A DNA stretch of 64,000 nucleotides from the NCBI GenBank assembly GCA_905183005.1, contig CAJJDO010000100.1, forward strand, positions 137,173 to 201,172, written 5' to 3'. The stretch is from Paramecium pentaurelia. Taxonomy: Eukaryota > Ciliophora > Oligohymenophorea > Peniculida > Parameciidae. This document shows positions 26,460-40,319 of this stretch, piece after piece (positions within the stretch are counted from its first letter, which is position 1; each line of letters starts with the position of its first letter). The notes under the pieces were generated by a model. The model was given only the letters and a program-made list of their open reading frames with translations. It ran no database searches and was not told where the DNA came from. Made by a program: the position numbers and the translations under genes.

Positions 26460-28015
26460 ATGGATAATTATAAGAAATACCTCTTTGATGAGAAATTTCA
26501 AGAACCTTAACCTCGCAATACCTATTCATTTTAAGCTTAAGAAAGCTAAGAAGAATAATAAATAGAATCAAACTTTGATGATGAGTATAAAAGAGATTTT
26601 CTATCAAATCAAATAAAAAATGTAAAAGAGAAACTCATAATGATGGGTTTTCCACCTTTAGGAGATTTATATAGTAATAATAACTCTGAAGTAGATCTCA
26701 CAATTAAATTGTATTAGTTTATTATATATAAAATAGATTAGTTGCAATTATAAAATAAAGAAGGGAAGATATGGATTTCAAAAACTCATATCATGAGAAA
26801 ATGAGTAAAATTGAAGCAGAGAAATAATAGTTATCTTAAAATTTAGAAAGAGTTACTAATAATCGTAAAATACTTGAATAAGAAAATGCTAATTTATAAG
26901 CAAAAATTAAAAGTGCAGAGAAGGTTTAGAAAGAATAAATGTATATATAGTATTTATTAATTTAGAAATAAATTAATGGCAGAAAAGGAAGACTATTAAA
27001 AATAATTATCAAAATTATAAAGTCGTTCAACTTAATTTGAACATGAATTAAAATAACGTGATCTTGAAATTTAAAAGATTAAGGAACACATTAAAAAATA
27101 ATAATCATCTAAAACTTATAAAAATAGTGTAGAGATTACATAAACAATAGAATAAGGAGGACCTAGTTTATTTGCTGCCAATGGAGAATATGAATTTAGT
27201 TAACTTGTAATGAAAAAATGGGAAGAAGTCAATAATAAATTATTAAGAGAAAATGAATAATTAAGAGAGAATTTAATTAAAATTCATAATGAATTAGGTG
27301 AAATCCTTTAAATTAGAAGAGAAGTTTATTTAAAAAGAAGAAAAATAGATTTTGGAGATGAAAATATTCCTTAAGAATTAGATAATCCTTTATAAAATAT
27401 GCATCAATTTAAAACTGATTTGTATAAAGCTCCATTAGAAACAAATGGTAAATAAGCCATTTAAATGCTTACAGAAAATTTATAAACTTTTAAAGAATTA
27501 ATGAAGAAATTTGATTAATAATATGAGTTGCAAATGAATGAAGATGATATTGAAATTGAAGGAGAAGGTGGAAAGATTAAGGCTTGTAAAAATTTGACAG
27601 AATTATTTAAGAATTATAATTATATATTTGATGCCTAAGATAAAATGATTAGTTAAATTATCAATAAGAGTTAAAATCTAAAGAAAATTGATGAATTAAA
27701 CTTTAATTTGAATAGATTTAATAGAGTATTAGATGATAAATAGATTGATGATGTAAAGAAGTATTTATAAGATCAAAAGAAATATTTGGATGAGTCTAAA
27801 AATGAAATGGATATGATTAAGAAATAATTTTAATAATAATTGAAAAAAAGAGAAGAAGAAAAATAAATAATTTAGGTATTAAATTAGTTTGATTTTTAAT
27901 TTAGATGAAAAAATAAATGCTTGAAGAGACTAATGAGAAATTTAAAGAAAATATTAGATTATTAGAAAATGCAAGCAGATAGGCCCTTCAATAACTTAAT
28001 TAAGAATACAAGTGA
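26460..28015 (+). CDS. ADIP/SSX2IP-family coiled-coil protein (centrosome/basal-body candidate)
   Basis: Introns 26711-26736 (26 nt), 26941-26965 (25 nt) and 27876-27904 (29 nt) give 491 aa. After a short acidic N-terminus come KEKLIMMGFPPLGDLY and then IIKQRREDMDFKN, followed by a long coiled coil with the ADIP-domain rhythm (KIEAEKQQLSQNLERV; STQFEHELKQRDLEIQKIK). The family (afadin- and alpha-actinin-binding protein SSX2IP/Msd1) anchors microtubules at centrosomes and basal bodies, a sensible role in a ciliate. The C-terminal half is less conserved, and the last 36 residues are a separate exon. It sits 158 bp after POLD2 in the same direction. Confidence 0.72.
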
Positions 28016-28282
28016 TATAAAATTAAAATATAAATTATCACAAATTCATTATTATCTGTATTAATATACATACATATAAATGAATTGATTTAAATTATAT
28101 GATCAGTAAATTAAATAAGATCTTATATGTTTTTATATAAGTTATAACAAAATTATTGGATCAATTGATAATCAAAATTTACATAGTTATCATTGCTTAA
28201 TATTGTATTTGCTATTGTTGATTTCTTATTTTTTGAAAATATTAACTTGTATTTACTATTAAATTATTATTTATTGTTCTTC

Positions 28283-31200
28283 ATGGATTAATAGCACTAA
28301 CCTAGGAATAACAAAAAACGATTAACAATTTCCAAAGAATTGGCTTAAAGAAAGTAAAGCATAATTTAGTAATTTTAATGTAATCTAATGTTTTTTATTT
28401 TGATTAGCTGGTACTCAAATAGTAAAGTAAGATTCTTCATCCAAATTGATAAAACAAGAAAAATAGAATAGAAAAGAATCTATAGATTCATCCTTAAATT
28501 CTCGCTCATCTTTCTAAAAATAAAAAAAGTTTTTTATTTGCTTTAAAAAGTAGAAAATAAAAAGATAAAGAATCAGATGGAATCCAAGAATATAATTTAA
28601 ATTCATCTGATTATTCAGAAGAAACTATATTAACCGTATAATATGTTTCATATGAATCAAGAAGAACATCAAAAAAGTTTATTTCGACACTCAATGAAAA
28701 AACTCAGAATTTAAATTCTTAATTTGATTAAGAAATCAAGGAAGTAAAAGAAAAAGATAATCTATTGAAATTTGCTAAATTATTTTAGTTGGATTAAGAA
28801 GAATCATAAGAAAATGAAATAGCATACAAAAAAATAATCAAAAGATATGATAAACAATATCAAAGAAACCCTTTTTAAGATCCTTATTACATCTAATTAG
28901 TACCATTAACTGGTTTGAGTCGATTAATTTATGAATTAAAGGTAAAAATAAAATTATAATATTAAGAAATATTAAGATAATGCTAAATTTTTGTAAATTC
29001 GCAAAAGCTTAGTTTTTCTATCCTTAGTATTTGCTATCTTAGCCAAAGAAATGATGAAAAGTAGAATATATAAAATTTTAATGACAATCTTAATATTATT
29101 TAATGTTGTCTTATTTATAGTCGTTAAGACATAGCATAGAGAAGATACTTTTGAAATAGAATAGGTAATAACTATATTATTTATAATTGAAATTTTGGTT
29201 AGAATATTTGTTTCAGGATTTTTCTTTACAAAAAATGCGTTCTTTAGGAATATTTAAGATATATATGATTTCACATTGATATTTGCAACTACTATCAATC
29301 TTTATTATCCAGAGATTTTTATTATAGATATATCACCTTTGAGAATGATTACACTTCTTTTCTATCTTGGAGACATATTTGTTGGTTTGGGTGTTATGCT
29401 TTTGGCTTTGAAATAGTCAATTAAATTTTTATTAGAAGCACTTATGATAGTTGGACTCTTTTCTTTATTCTTTGCAATTTGTGGAGTTTTTTTATTTTAA
29501 GGATTATTTAATTTTAGATGTGAATATGATAATGGTGATGAAACAGATGGATGGGTATAATGTCATTAAAATTAATGTTATGAAGATGGCATGACATGTA
29601 AATATACTGAAGATACTCCTAAAATGCCAACATCATTTAATAATGTAATCTATTCATATGGTTAAATTTTGAGAACTATTACAATGGATGATTGGAGTTG
29701 GGTAATGTTTTTTACAATGAGAATATTCCATCCTTAAGTATGGATATACTATTTAGGAATAATATTTTTGTGTGGTTTTTTTGGTTTTAATTTGGTTATA
29801 GCTGTGTTAAAAACTCATTATGCTGAAGCTGCAGAAGAAAGTGAAAAACAATAAGAAAAACTTAGGATTGATAAATTGATTAAAGATAATTAAGAATATC
29901 CAGAGAGAGAATTAGTAAATGTTTTTGATGTTGCTTTTTTAAGATATATAGGGTTTTTTGCAACTATACAAAAATATCGAGAATCTTTTTAAAAAAGAAC
30001 TATTCTTAGTTGGAATCTAGAATCAGAAGCTTAAATGAATAAAACTATTATTGAAGCTAGAACTTTATCAGCAGCATAGAAAAAATTAAGTAATTAATAT
30101 GTAATAAATAAATAATATATAATAGAATGTAGAAAATCAAAGTTTTTAAAATAAATTAAGAGAACTTACATTAAAGAATCTTTTATTAACTAAATTTCGT
30201 TTATTGAAATAATAATAGAAAAAAATAAATATCAAAAAATATTCAGATGATCCAATAGAATTAGAAATTTTATAAAAATTATAGAATTTTTCATATTCAT
30301 GTTTATAATCCTAAGTGAATTATTAAATTGAATAATAATTTACAAGTTAACATGATATTTTGTTAAAATTAATGTATATATTAATAATTTAATTAATTAG
30401 TGAGATTGATTTAGCATTATAAGAAGAAAAGAAATTCAATCCAGAAAAATTAAGAAAGATTAAATTTAAACATTAATATCCTGATTGGTAGAGTCAAGTA
30501 TAAAAGATAAAGTAATAAGCTCAAAGATCTATTCAAATAAAAAATAATAAGTTTCCTTGTAGATATAAAAAACATAATAAATGGAAAACAATTATAAAGA
30601 TTGAAGATGAAAAAGAATAAGAAACAAGTAAAAATTCAATTGATGCTTTTGAAAGATCTCCTGAAAAGAAATTTAATTTTTGTTTTGATAAAAATGTTTC
30701 AATTTAAAAAAAGTCAAAAAAATTTGCAAAATTTGTTAATGGTGAAAATGTTGTTTATGTTCAAGGTTATTACATTACTTATTAAGAAATAAAAGATAAA
30801 ATAAATATTAAAATACCAACATTAAAAAATAATTAAACTAGCAATCAATTTAAATATAGAAAAATAAGAGAGAAGGAACTTTAAAATGGAAAATTGATTA
30901 CTTCTAGTAATTGGTCAGGTAAAGATGTTTTAATTCTAAATACAAAGAATTTAGAAATGTTTAGTCATATATTCCTATAACTTAATTAAAAAGATCTTTT
31001 AATATGGATGAAAGGTCTTAAAGGTATGTTTTTAAATTTTAACAAACATACAAATAAAATAATTACTAGTTCAACTAGTTAAACATTTTTTGATTTGATA
31101 ATTTTTATTAATTTTACTTTTTTAGCACTTTGGAATATTGTTGATTCTACTACTATCCATTCAGTTGAGAATGCTTCAACAATTATTCTATCATTTGAAT

Positions 31201-34200
31201 TAGGTCTAAGATTAATATCAATCCCAATAAAATAATTTACTAGTAATCCAAATTATTTGTTTTAAGCAGCAATAGTAATTTTAAATATAATTGAATTAAC
31301 TATAAAAGATTTATTAATTGATTTAGGAGAATAGAATTTGAGATTAATTCGAGGTACAAAATGCTTATTATTTTATCGATGTCTAAAATATAATGCAATG
31401 GCTGTTAAAATAGGTCATATAGCTTCAATGACTTTTAAATAATATATCTATTTGACATTTTTAATGTTCTTAGTTATTTTTATGTATGCTTTAGTAGGAA
31501 TGGAGATGTATGCTAGTGAATTTGATTAAACAGATTCTTTAGGATAATTACATTCATATGATAATATATTTAAGGCATTTATGACAATATTTAATATAAT
31601 GACAAATGATGATTGGTATGGAGTCTATGTGATGGGTAGTGATTTAAATTACACTTTTGCTGTAATCTATTCATATTCTATGGTTATCATATTGAATTAT
31701 TTAACTTATGGTTTATTTATGGCTATTCTACTTGATGGTTTTGGTAAGTATCTAAATTAATCAATTGATAATACTCATATATTTAAATCTGAAGAACATG
31801 CTCAATTGACTATGAATTCAAATGAGGAATTAGAATAATAAATTTATTAAACAATCCTTAGTCCTCAAGCATCTTAAACTAATATAATGTTGGAATAAAC
31901 TTAAACATAAGGAAAATCAAAGGTTGGCCTCATTACAAACTTTCTTAAATCAATTAGTACTTATTATTTATTAAATAATTATAGGATCTTTGAATAAAGA
32001 ATTACTTAATAAATCACCTAAACTCTATACAGGAATTGAATGTCAAACATCCCTTTACATATTTGAAAAAAATAATTATTTTAGAATGATGTGTACTAAA
32101 TTAGCTACATCAAAATCGTATATATACTTTATGGATTTAATTTTATATGCTTCTTTAGTTACATTTATAATGAATACATATTATGATTATGAAGACACTA
32201 ACAATACTATTTGTGATTACATTTAGTTGATTATTAATATTCAAATGTTTTTAGACATATTGATAAATATTATAGCAAAAGGTTTATTTTTAGATAAAGG
32301 ATCTTATTTTGTATCAGTATGGTAAATTTTAGATGTAATATATATAATATCACATTTTATAACATTTAATAATTCTTCTGATCATTATGCTAAGATATTT
32401 GACCTTTGTTTGTATTTAGGATATTTAAGACCAATGAAATTATTGTTTAGAATAAGTTGGTTGACTTAATTAAGAATAGCATTAGGATATTCTTTGGTTG
32501 ATATCACAAATGTATTGATTACAATGTTAGCAGTATGGATTATGTTTGGAGTATATGCAATTATATTGTATGAAGGATAATTTGGATTTTGTGAAGACAA
32601 AATGAATTTTAATATTAATTATGAATAATGTATAAAGGAGAATAGAAATTGGATTAATTACAAACATAATTTTGATAATATAACAATAGCAATACCTTCA
32701 TTGTTTGTAACATCAACATTAGATGGATGGGGAGAAATATTTTAGATTGCTGAAAATAGTTAATCAGCTAATATTGGACCATAAGCATTCAATAGTTATG
32801 TTTATACTTACTTCTTTTTTATTATATTTGTCTTTATAGGTTCAATGTTCTTTTTGAGTTTATTTACAGGAGTATTATATTCAAATTTGAAAGAAAATCA
32901 ATAAAAAATAGAGATGACAGATGAAACTTAATCTTAGAAAGAATTCTAAGAGATATCATCTATTATTATAAAAGATTTTCCTATATTTAGTTCTCCTCCA
33001 ACAAATGGTATGAGAAAATTAGCATCAGATATAACTAATAATACATATTTATTAATATGTATGTATTTATTTTTAATATTGGATTTGGTAATTTTATTAT
33101 TATTTGAATCAGATATGAGTGAAGAGTATTTTAGAACTGTAAATAATATACATAATGCATTAACTGTCTTATATGTAATTTGGGTGATTTTATTATTTTT
33201 GGCTTTGGGAGTAGGTAGGTTTTTTGATAATTATTGGAGACGATTTTATTTTTTTCTTATAATAGTATCAATAATAGATTTTATAGCAGATTATTCTGTT
33301 GATTGGATTATGATTTATTAAAAATCAACACCACATGATAATGGTTATTAATTATTAAGATTATTTTTTTCTTTAAGAAGTCTAAGAGTAATATTAATAT
33401 TTCAAGGACTTATCAATTTATAAAGATTAATGAGAGTAATGGTATTTGCTTTGCCTTTTTTAGGAAAGATATTTACAATTTTAATGATTGCAATGCTTAT
33501 TTTTGCATTAATAGGATGTTAATTATATGGTGAAATTGATAGTGGAGCTGTAATGGATGATCAAATTAATTTTTAAAATGTAGCTTAAGCTCTTCTTGCT
33601 TTATTTAAATGTGCTTCTGGAGATGATTGGAGAACAATAATGACTGATACTATGTAACATAATCCTTTGTGTTTAGAAGATCCAAAATATTGTGGAAGTG
33701 TTAATAGTTAATATTTTTTCTTTTTATTCATGCTCTTGTCAAATTATGTTTTACTTAATCTATTTGTTCTAGGTCTTATAGAATAATTTGAATAATTCTT
33801 TTAATTATAAAATTCACTTATATAAACATATGTTGAAAATGTAGATAAGATCAAAACTGTATGGTGTAAGTACTCTTCAGAAACATAAGGTTAAGCAATG
33901 AATTATAAGTTTTTATGCAAATTTCTATTAGATATAGGTAAACCTTTAGGAGGAAGTAAAGAAGAGAATCTTTGGGATGTAGCTAAATTGGCTTCATCAT
34001 TCAAATTGAAATGGTATTGTTTTTGTTTCTATATTATTAGTGATCATTATGGTTATATTTAATATAATCATTTGATGTATGAATTATTTAGAAGATGTTT
34101 TATAAATGAAGTATTTAGAGAAGGTACTGAATCTTCAATAGTAAAAATCAAATAATTCAACAAAGAAATGTAGTTGAGATTGATGTACTATAGAAAAAAT

Positions 34201-34838
34201 AGATTATTAGAGAGAACAAATATTAGTCCAAGTAAATAATTAAAAGCTAATTTCAATATCTTACATGACTATTTGACTGTTTTGATACTATTTAAAACAT
34301 GGGAATCTTATTCCAAATTAGTGTTTATTAAGATTGATAAAGAAGGCAACTTTTCAGATTGTGATGATATTAGTATTTAGAATGATAAAGTCAGTAAATA
34401 AAAGTATTCATTATTTTTAATTAATTTAGTTTCAATATTTACAATTATGATGATGATATGTCAGATTCTGATAATATGACTTAAAATTAATAGAGTAAAT
34501 AATTATCCTAAATGTTTAATAATACAATGAATCAAATGCAATATAGTAGTAGTATTAGAAGCAGTCCAAAAAGTTAAATAAAAAATAGTCTAAAAAATTC
34601 TAGTTTTAAAAAGAATCTTAAAATGAAACATAAAAAGAAAGATAATTAAAAAAATAGTTTAAATGAAAGAATTATTGATCCAACAGAATATATTATATAA
34701 ACAAAACATTAAACTACACTACAAAGTCAAGATCTTTAAGAATAAGAATAATTACCAATATATAGAAATTAATTTGATCTATCTCTCTAAAGTGAATATT
34801 AGTAAGGTACCTTATTAAGTGCAAAAAGAAATTAATGA
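28283..34838 (+). CDS. Second four-domain (24-TM) cation channel alpha subunit with DDDD filter
   Basis: Seven introns (28380-28407, 28529-28553, 28942-28966, 30101-30125, 31957-31984, 34014-34040, 34404-34429) give 2123 aa. A 220-residue basic/Ser-rich N-terminus precedes four six-TM repeats with long linkers (repeat I-II linker about 280 residues). Filter residues read TMDDWSW (I), MTNDDWYG (II), TSTLDGWGE (III) and ASGDDWRT (IV), so Asp in all four repeats where Cav has Glu. S4 segments are weakly charged; repeat IV is best (FFSLRSLRVILIFQGL). Splicing the 27-nt intron creates an EF-hand-like CDHYGYIQYNHL after repeat IV. The C-terminus is basic and Asn/Gln-rich. Family knowledge suggests a Ca2+-permeable channel of surface or ciliary membrane; selectivity cannot be read with certainty. 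Confidence 0.88.
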
Positions 34839-34930
34839 TCAATTTTATACTTTTTATCAAACTAATTTATTTTTGATATATTCTCAATTTCTATATTTCA
34901 TTAGTTATAAATATAAACATTATCTAAAAT

Positions 34931-35945
34931 TCACTCTAATACAGATTTCAAATATATTAATTTTGCTGTTACTCCCCTTGCTTTATAAAAATCTAAGAAA
35001 CAGATATTTCTCACATCATATCCTAAAGCTGATAAACACATCTATTTATAATAATGTTTCCCTGTAAAAATCTTAGCTATAAATATTTATATATATATTA
35101 TTACAATTATTTTATTCTATATCATATACATAATGTTAAGGTCCATTTACTTCTAAAATCTAATTAAATTAAGGTAAGAAAAAATCTATTTAATAAAGAT
35201 CATCAATTAGTTTCTCCTATTCATAAGGTAAATTAACCATATTCAAAAATAATTATACTTCTTTCTATAAATGTGATTACTTATTCTTTTATAATGTTGA
35301 ATCTTAATCTCCTATCTTCCAACTATCAGGAATTGGTATATTCTTATTTTAATATAATTCAGATAATAATAAAAAATTAGATGGAGTTATTTCTAATATA
35401 TTCTTATCTTTAATCAAATTAATAAGTAATGAACTTTGATCATGAGGGAATAACACAAATAAACAGTATAAATATTAATTCAATAATTAAGCATCTACTT
35501 TGTTATGTAAATTATCAATTAATTAGGATACAAGCTCCATATCATTACATTATAAATCAGCACAATATTTTAAAATAGAAAATTCTATATCAGAATCAAC
35601 CTTCATTTGATTATAAATAAATTATAAACTTAATTGATCATTAAGATGAGTTGTCCTTGCTAAACTTAAGTAATTTCCACATGTTTTATTCTCAAGATCT
35701 TTTGAATACTTTTAAATATATTCATTTAGTAATGTATAAGATTTTTTAATACTTCTAGAATATCTATTTTATAATTTCACTATGTCTATTCCAATATTAA
35801 TAAATTAGTTGATATTATCAATCTCATTAGTGCTAATACTTTTCCACTTTAAAAATAATTCATTTGTTGTAAAAGGATCTAATTTAGTGTTGAATTGAAT
35901 GGCTTTACTAATTAAAGCATTCAGCTCTTTACTTAATTATTACAT
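34931..35945 (-). CDS. RAP-domain protein, probable organellar RNA-binding factor
   Basis: One 28-nt intron (35077-35104) gives 328 aa. Most of the protein is a series of short helical repeats. The last 70 residues carry a RAP domain: ILEVNGPQHYV at its start, KHYYKQMCLSALGYDVRNI and FLDFYKARG. RAP domains occur on FASTK and OPR-type proteins that act on mitochondrial or plastid RNA, so a mitochondrial RNA role is inferred. The chosen ATG is 35945; an in-frame ATG at 36026 would add 27 residues. It converges on the second cation-channel gene, 92 bp away. Confidence 0.72.
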
Positions 35946-36213
35946 TATAATAGTGATTATAAATTGATCAAATAATAATTGCAATTAATTAAAATTACTT
36001 ATATTTTTATAACAAACAAAGCACATTATATATGAGAATTTCATAGAATTTCAAATATATATTTTGAATAAGGAATTCATATATTTATAATATTTAATTG
36101 ATTATCATCTATAAATATAGAAATATATTTGTTGTCCTTTTTAATTTGAATATTATACATTTCTTTAATAAACTTTTATAAATATATTATTATTTAATTG
36201 TACTTTTATAAGA

Positions 36214-36591
36214 ATGAAAAATAAATAATAATTTGCTGTTAATTCCAAATTAAAACCATCAGAATATAATCCTTTATTGGATAAATATTTATCATGTTAT
36301 TTTCAAAGTAAATAAGTAATCAAGACTTTAAACAGAGGTAGACTAATTAATAAAAAAGGAGAAATCCTTGATTATGGATTATAAAAATAATACATAAGGT
36401 ATCATTCTGAATTTCCATTTGATAAATTACCATTATTGGAAATTTAAGGAAGACTTAATACATAAAAATAAAGAGAGAAAGTAAAATCTTAAAGTGTTAA
36501 TTTGACATAAGAATAATTATCTTACCATTTGAATAATACCTATTTAAAGAAACCTGAAATATTAGGAAAAAAAAAATAATATGATTTTTGA
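36214..36591 (+). CDS. Unrecognised small basic protein (125 aa)
   Basis: Intronless frame from ATG to TGA. Protein-like composition with a conserved-looking core (LSCYFQSKQVIKTLNRGRLI, then NKKGEILDYG) and a Lys-rich C-terminus. There is no signal peptide or membrane segment. It converges on the K+ channel gene with a 20-bp gap between the two stop codons. I do not recognise the family. Confidence 0.6.
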
Positions 36592-36611
36592 ATTATGAAT
36601 GAAAAATTATT

Positions 36612-39301
36612 TCATTTAATAACTGCTTAATCTGCTGAGACACAAAAGTTTTGTCTTCTCTTATGTGCAACTAAAAACATTCCTATTTAAGTTAATTTAA
36701 ATTATTAAATTATATCTCCTGGATATTATACATATTGTATAAACTTTTTCAAAATACTTAGATTTTATAAAAAGTTTTTCTATTTGACAATTGAAAAATT
36801 ATCTTTTCTAAAATAATATTTATATGTCTAAGGACTTTCAAATTCTTAATCATCAATATATATTTTATTTGATAATTTCTAGATAATAAAATTGATATCA
36901 TTAAGATACATATTGAATCTTTTATTATCTAATTAATGTATATTTTTTAATCTTTATTCTAAAATTTACAATGTTTATTAAATAGATCTTTATTCAATTA
37001 TTTTTTCAAATTAAACATAAGTTTAAATTAAGAAATAAGGATATATTTTATTTATGGAAATTAATTTATTTACTAATTATCTAAATTTCTTTCTTATAGG
37101 ATCTTGATTCTATTCAAAAGTAGAAATAATCTTTTTTTTAATCATAGGAATATGATGATTAATAATTTGAGTAGCATTTGATTTCTTTATATAATGCTTT
37201 AATTATTCTTCATCAATATTCAAAATGTTATCAAACTTATATAATTAGAATAATTAAGGGTCGTCCTTTTATATTAATAAAGCACATTATTCTAATTTTT
37301 TTAGGTTTTAATTTAAACTTTGACCTTTTAATCTGGTCCTATCAAATTTAACTCTCTCTTAATTTTTAGGATATAAATATTTTTTAATCAAAAACTCTTA
37401 ATCAGGAATAAACTTAATCAAAGGACAATCAATAAGTTTATGTGAAAGTTTTCCACAAGAAAAGCATTCAACATTAAAATATTGATCGTCTCCTTAAAAT
37501 ATTAATTTATCTCTTATAGAACAAAATAATTCATAGTCTTCAGGGTGATCCTGTAAAATTTTTAAAAAACTCTTTCTTTTAAGTATCATAGCTTTTGTAA
37601 ATCCAACACTCTTAAAAGATTCAAGAGATTCAGTACCCAAAATGAAATTCTTAACTCCAATAGAAGCACCTTTATTTACTATTCCTAGATTGATTTTTCT
37701 TCCTTGTTATAAACAGATTTAAACAGATCCTTCCTCTATATAATACAATAAAATATCGTTTGGTTGTTTCATATCTTATTCTGGAGATAAAAGAACTTCT
37801 TAAACCTCCTTGATTAATTATTTTTTGAATTATTCAGTAAAAGGTATCCTAAATAAACTACACTAATCAAAGATTTTCTAATGGGCCTCACTTATTAAAG
37901 ATTGTCTTAAAAATTCTGATAAAGAATCAATAATTTCTTTCTCTTCTTCAGATTGAGAAACTACTTTATTTTCCCAATAATAAGATAAATACTTCCTCAC
38001 TTAAACTTATAGACCAGATGATAGGGAAGTCTTATTCATATAAGAATTAATAATTCTTAATTTTCTTTTCTTCTCTTCTGAAAATGCAGTCATCTCAGTA
38101 ATTATTGTACCTACTGTGTTAACACTATAAGGTAATTGAATGCTAGATATCATAATTAAGATAACTGAAACTATCTTTTCAATATTAGACTAAGGTGTTA
38201 CATCTCCATATCCAACAGTAAATATTGTGACAGCTGTATAATAAAATGCCTGAAGGTATTATGTATTCCATGATTATTCTAACATATTAGTAGAGATCAA
38301 CCAACTCTTTCCCTCATAATTATCTATACTATATCGACCAATCTAAAATTGTTATTAAATACAATTACCCAAAACCAAAAACATGAAAATAAATGTATAA
38401 CATAAAATAAAAATGCAATCAACTTTAATAAAGCCAAAATAGATGATGTTTACTTTGATAAATTTAAACCTTCTTCATAATTAGTGACATAATTGATAAT
38501 TGTCTTATGATGTACTAAAAATATTAGTAAACCTATATTAATTAGATTATTTGAAATATCCAATGATACATCTGTAAATGCTGAGACTATGAAATATATA
38601 AGTAATTATAACACAGATAACCATTGCAATCCATATGTATTATATAAACTATTTTTGATGATTTTAATTCTTGATTACACAGCCTCTCCATTTTGAAAGT
38701 ATATAGTGTTTAGACTTAATAATAAATCAAAAACTAATATAAGTAAAAACATTATTGAAAAATAATGTAAATCATGAAAAATGAATTATTAAGTTACCCA
38801 TGCTAAATCTATAGGAATAATGTATAAAAAATATAAACGAGCAGTTACAGCTACAATATCCCATATCACCTTCATATATTAACCAGGATGAATAAGAGGC
38901 AATTTTTCTAATTTTATAATTATGGATTTTTTAATATCTTAACAAAACCTCATTTATTATTAATTTAAGTGATGAAGTGTAGAAGATTTTCTCTTTGTAA
39001 GGACTTCTTCAGAAGCCCCCTGATCTCCAATCAATGATATATGATAATTTGTTAATTTCTTTACTTTTCGAATTTAATCAAGCATGTTATCAATAAACTT
39101 TCTTATAAACACATTTTTCTTTTAGTAATTTAATTATTTTCTGTCACTAGTTGGTAAATACAAAAAATCAGCTTAAAACGGAGATGACCGACACTACATT
39201 ATGTTGCTACTTTGAATTTTACTACTCAGAATATTTGATTCATTTTATTCAGACAGCAATTTTGCTTCAAATGCAAAAGGAAATACCAGTTTATTTTTCA
39301 T
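36612..39301 (-). CDS. 6-TM K+ channel with cyclic-nucleotide-binding-like domain and CCHC zinc knuckle
   Basis: One 26-nt intron (38343-38368) gives 887 aa. After an N-terminal cytosolic region come six membrane segments. The S4 region (LINIGLLIFLVHHKTIINYV) has almost no Arg, so voltage gating is unlikely. The pore has the K+ signature TVGYGDVTP. A C-linker and CNB-like domain follow (ILLYYIEEGSVQICLQQGRK). Directly after it is CFSCGKLSHKLIDC, a C-x2-C-x4-H-x4-C zinc knuckle. The final 290 residues are helical and Gln-rich. Plasma or ciliary membrane by family. The first 70 codons (39094-39301) lie in the duplicated segment described at 39094-41128. Confidence 0.87.
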
Positions 39302-40110
39302 TATTTTCAATATATTTATTATATAATTAAATATACTTTTACATTTTACAATAGTATACATATATTATTTATACTTCATTTTCTATAACTTTTCTATTTT
39401 ATTATCATTTAAAACCTCTATATTCTATAAAATAGATTAGGGTTAATAACATGTTAATATAGTTAAATGTCAAAACATCATTGGCTTTCTCAATTACTCT
39501 AATCTATTAAAAGAAAACTTACTGAAAATTTTCATTTTTCATTTATATAGCAATTTATTTAGATCATTTAAGATATGAATTTTTTTAATCTTTGACTTTA
39601 ATCAAATTAATCTTTAGCTTATTATGGATATAGCATCCATAAATATTCAATTCTACAAAGAATATATTATGATAATTTCATTTATTTATGTGAATCACTT
39701 TCTTAATTACAATCCCTTCTCTAATTTATCTATAAATAATGATCTCTTTCTCTTTTTTTCTTATATAAATAATTTGTATCCACAATTACATTAATTTATA
39801 AGAAAGAGCTGATAATAATAAAATTAATTTAAATTATTTAAGTTTTTAAGTAAGAATGCCTATTGAACTTTAAATTAAATATTTCGTATATAAACTTGAA
39901 GTTCTAAGAGATTTCAATTTATGGTTTAGCAAGGCTATATAAATCACTTAAGTTGAATTTCTTAGATAATAAAATTAGATTAATCAGTTGTATTTTATTT
40001 GTTAATTTTTTTGACCTAAATTGCAATTACTCTATTTATACTAAGTTTTGTTCTGTATTTAATACTTAAGATCCTCATTTTATTGAAATTATGGATTAAC
40101 ACATCTATTT
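39094..40110. repeat. First copy of an exact 1017-bp duplication flanking a single N
   Basis: Every base from 39094 to 40110 recurs at 40112-41128 (offset 1018) with no difference that I can see, and the two copies are separated only by the N at 40111. The left flank of copy 1 is the K+ channel gene; the right flank of copy 2 is the continuing intergenic DNA. This is the pattern of two overlapping contigs laid end to end rather than merged. Between the channel ATG (39301) and 40110 I see no gene on either strand. Confidence 0.93.
39622..39642. repeat. Short perfect hairpin TTATGGAT-atagc-ATCCATAA
   Basis: 8-bp arms around a 5-nt loop in non-coding DNA upstream of the K+ channel gene; it recurs at 40640-40660 only because of the duplication. 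Possible operator-like or structural element; no further evidence. Confidence 0.35.
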
Positions 40111-40111
40111 N
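40111..40111. other. Assembly gap (single N)
   Basis: The only ambiguous base in the window, placed exactly at the junction of the two duplicate copies. Confidence 0.97.
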
Positions 40112-40319
40112 TAAACTTTCTTATAAACACATTTTTCTTTTAGTAATTTAATTATTTTCTGTCACTAGTTGGTAAATACAAAAAATCAGCTTAAAACGGA
40201 GATGACCGACACTACATTATGTTGCTACTTTGAATTTTACTACTCAGAATATTTGATTCATTTTATTCAGACAGCAATTTTGCTTCAAATGCAAAAGGAA
40301 ATACCAGTTTATTTTTCAT
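40112..40319 (-). pseudogene. Artefactual 5' fragment of the 36612-39301 K+ channel
   Basis: Exact copy of coding positions 1-208 of the channel, ending at the N. It exists only because the overlap between two contigs was not collapsed. If the duplication were real it would be a promoter-bearing fragment with no pore or ligand domain. Confidence 0.8.

Noticed and set aside
34819..35067. Plus-strand 82-aa ORF after the cation channel
   Set aside because: It overlaps the channel's stop in another frame and is antisense to the RAP domain exons, which carry recognisable motifs.
39430..39450. GGGTTA near 'tagattagggttaataac' as a telomeric repeat
   Set aside because: Single occurrence within AT-rich DNA, not an array; it recurs only through the assembly duplication.
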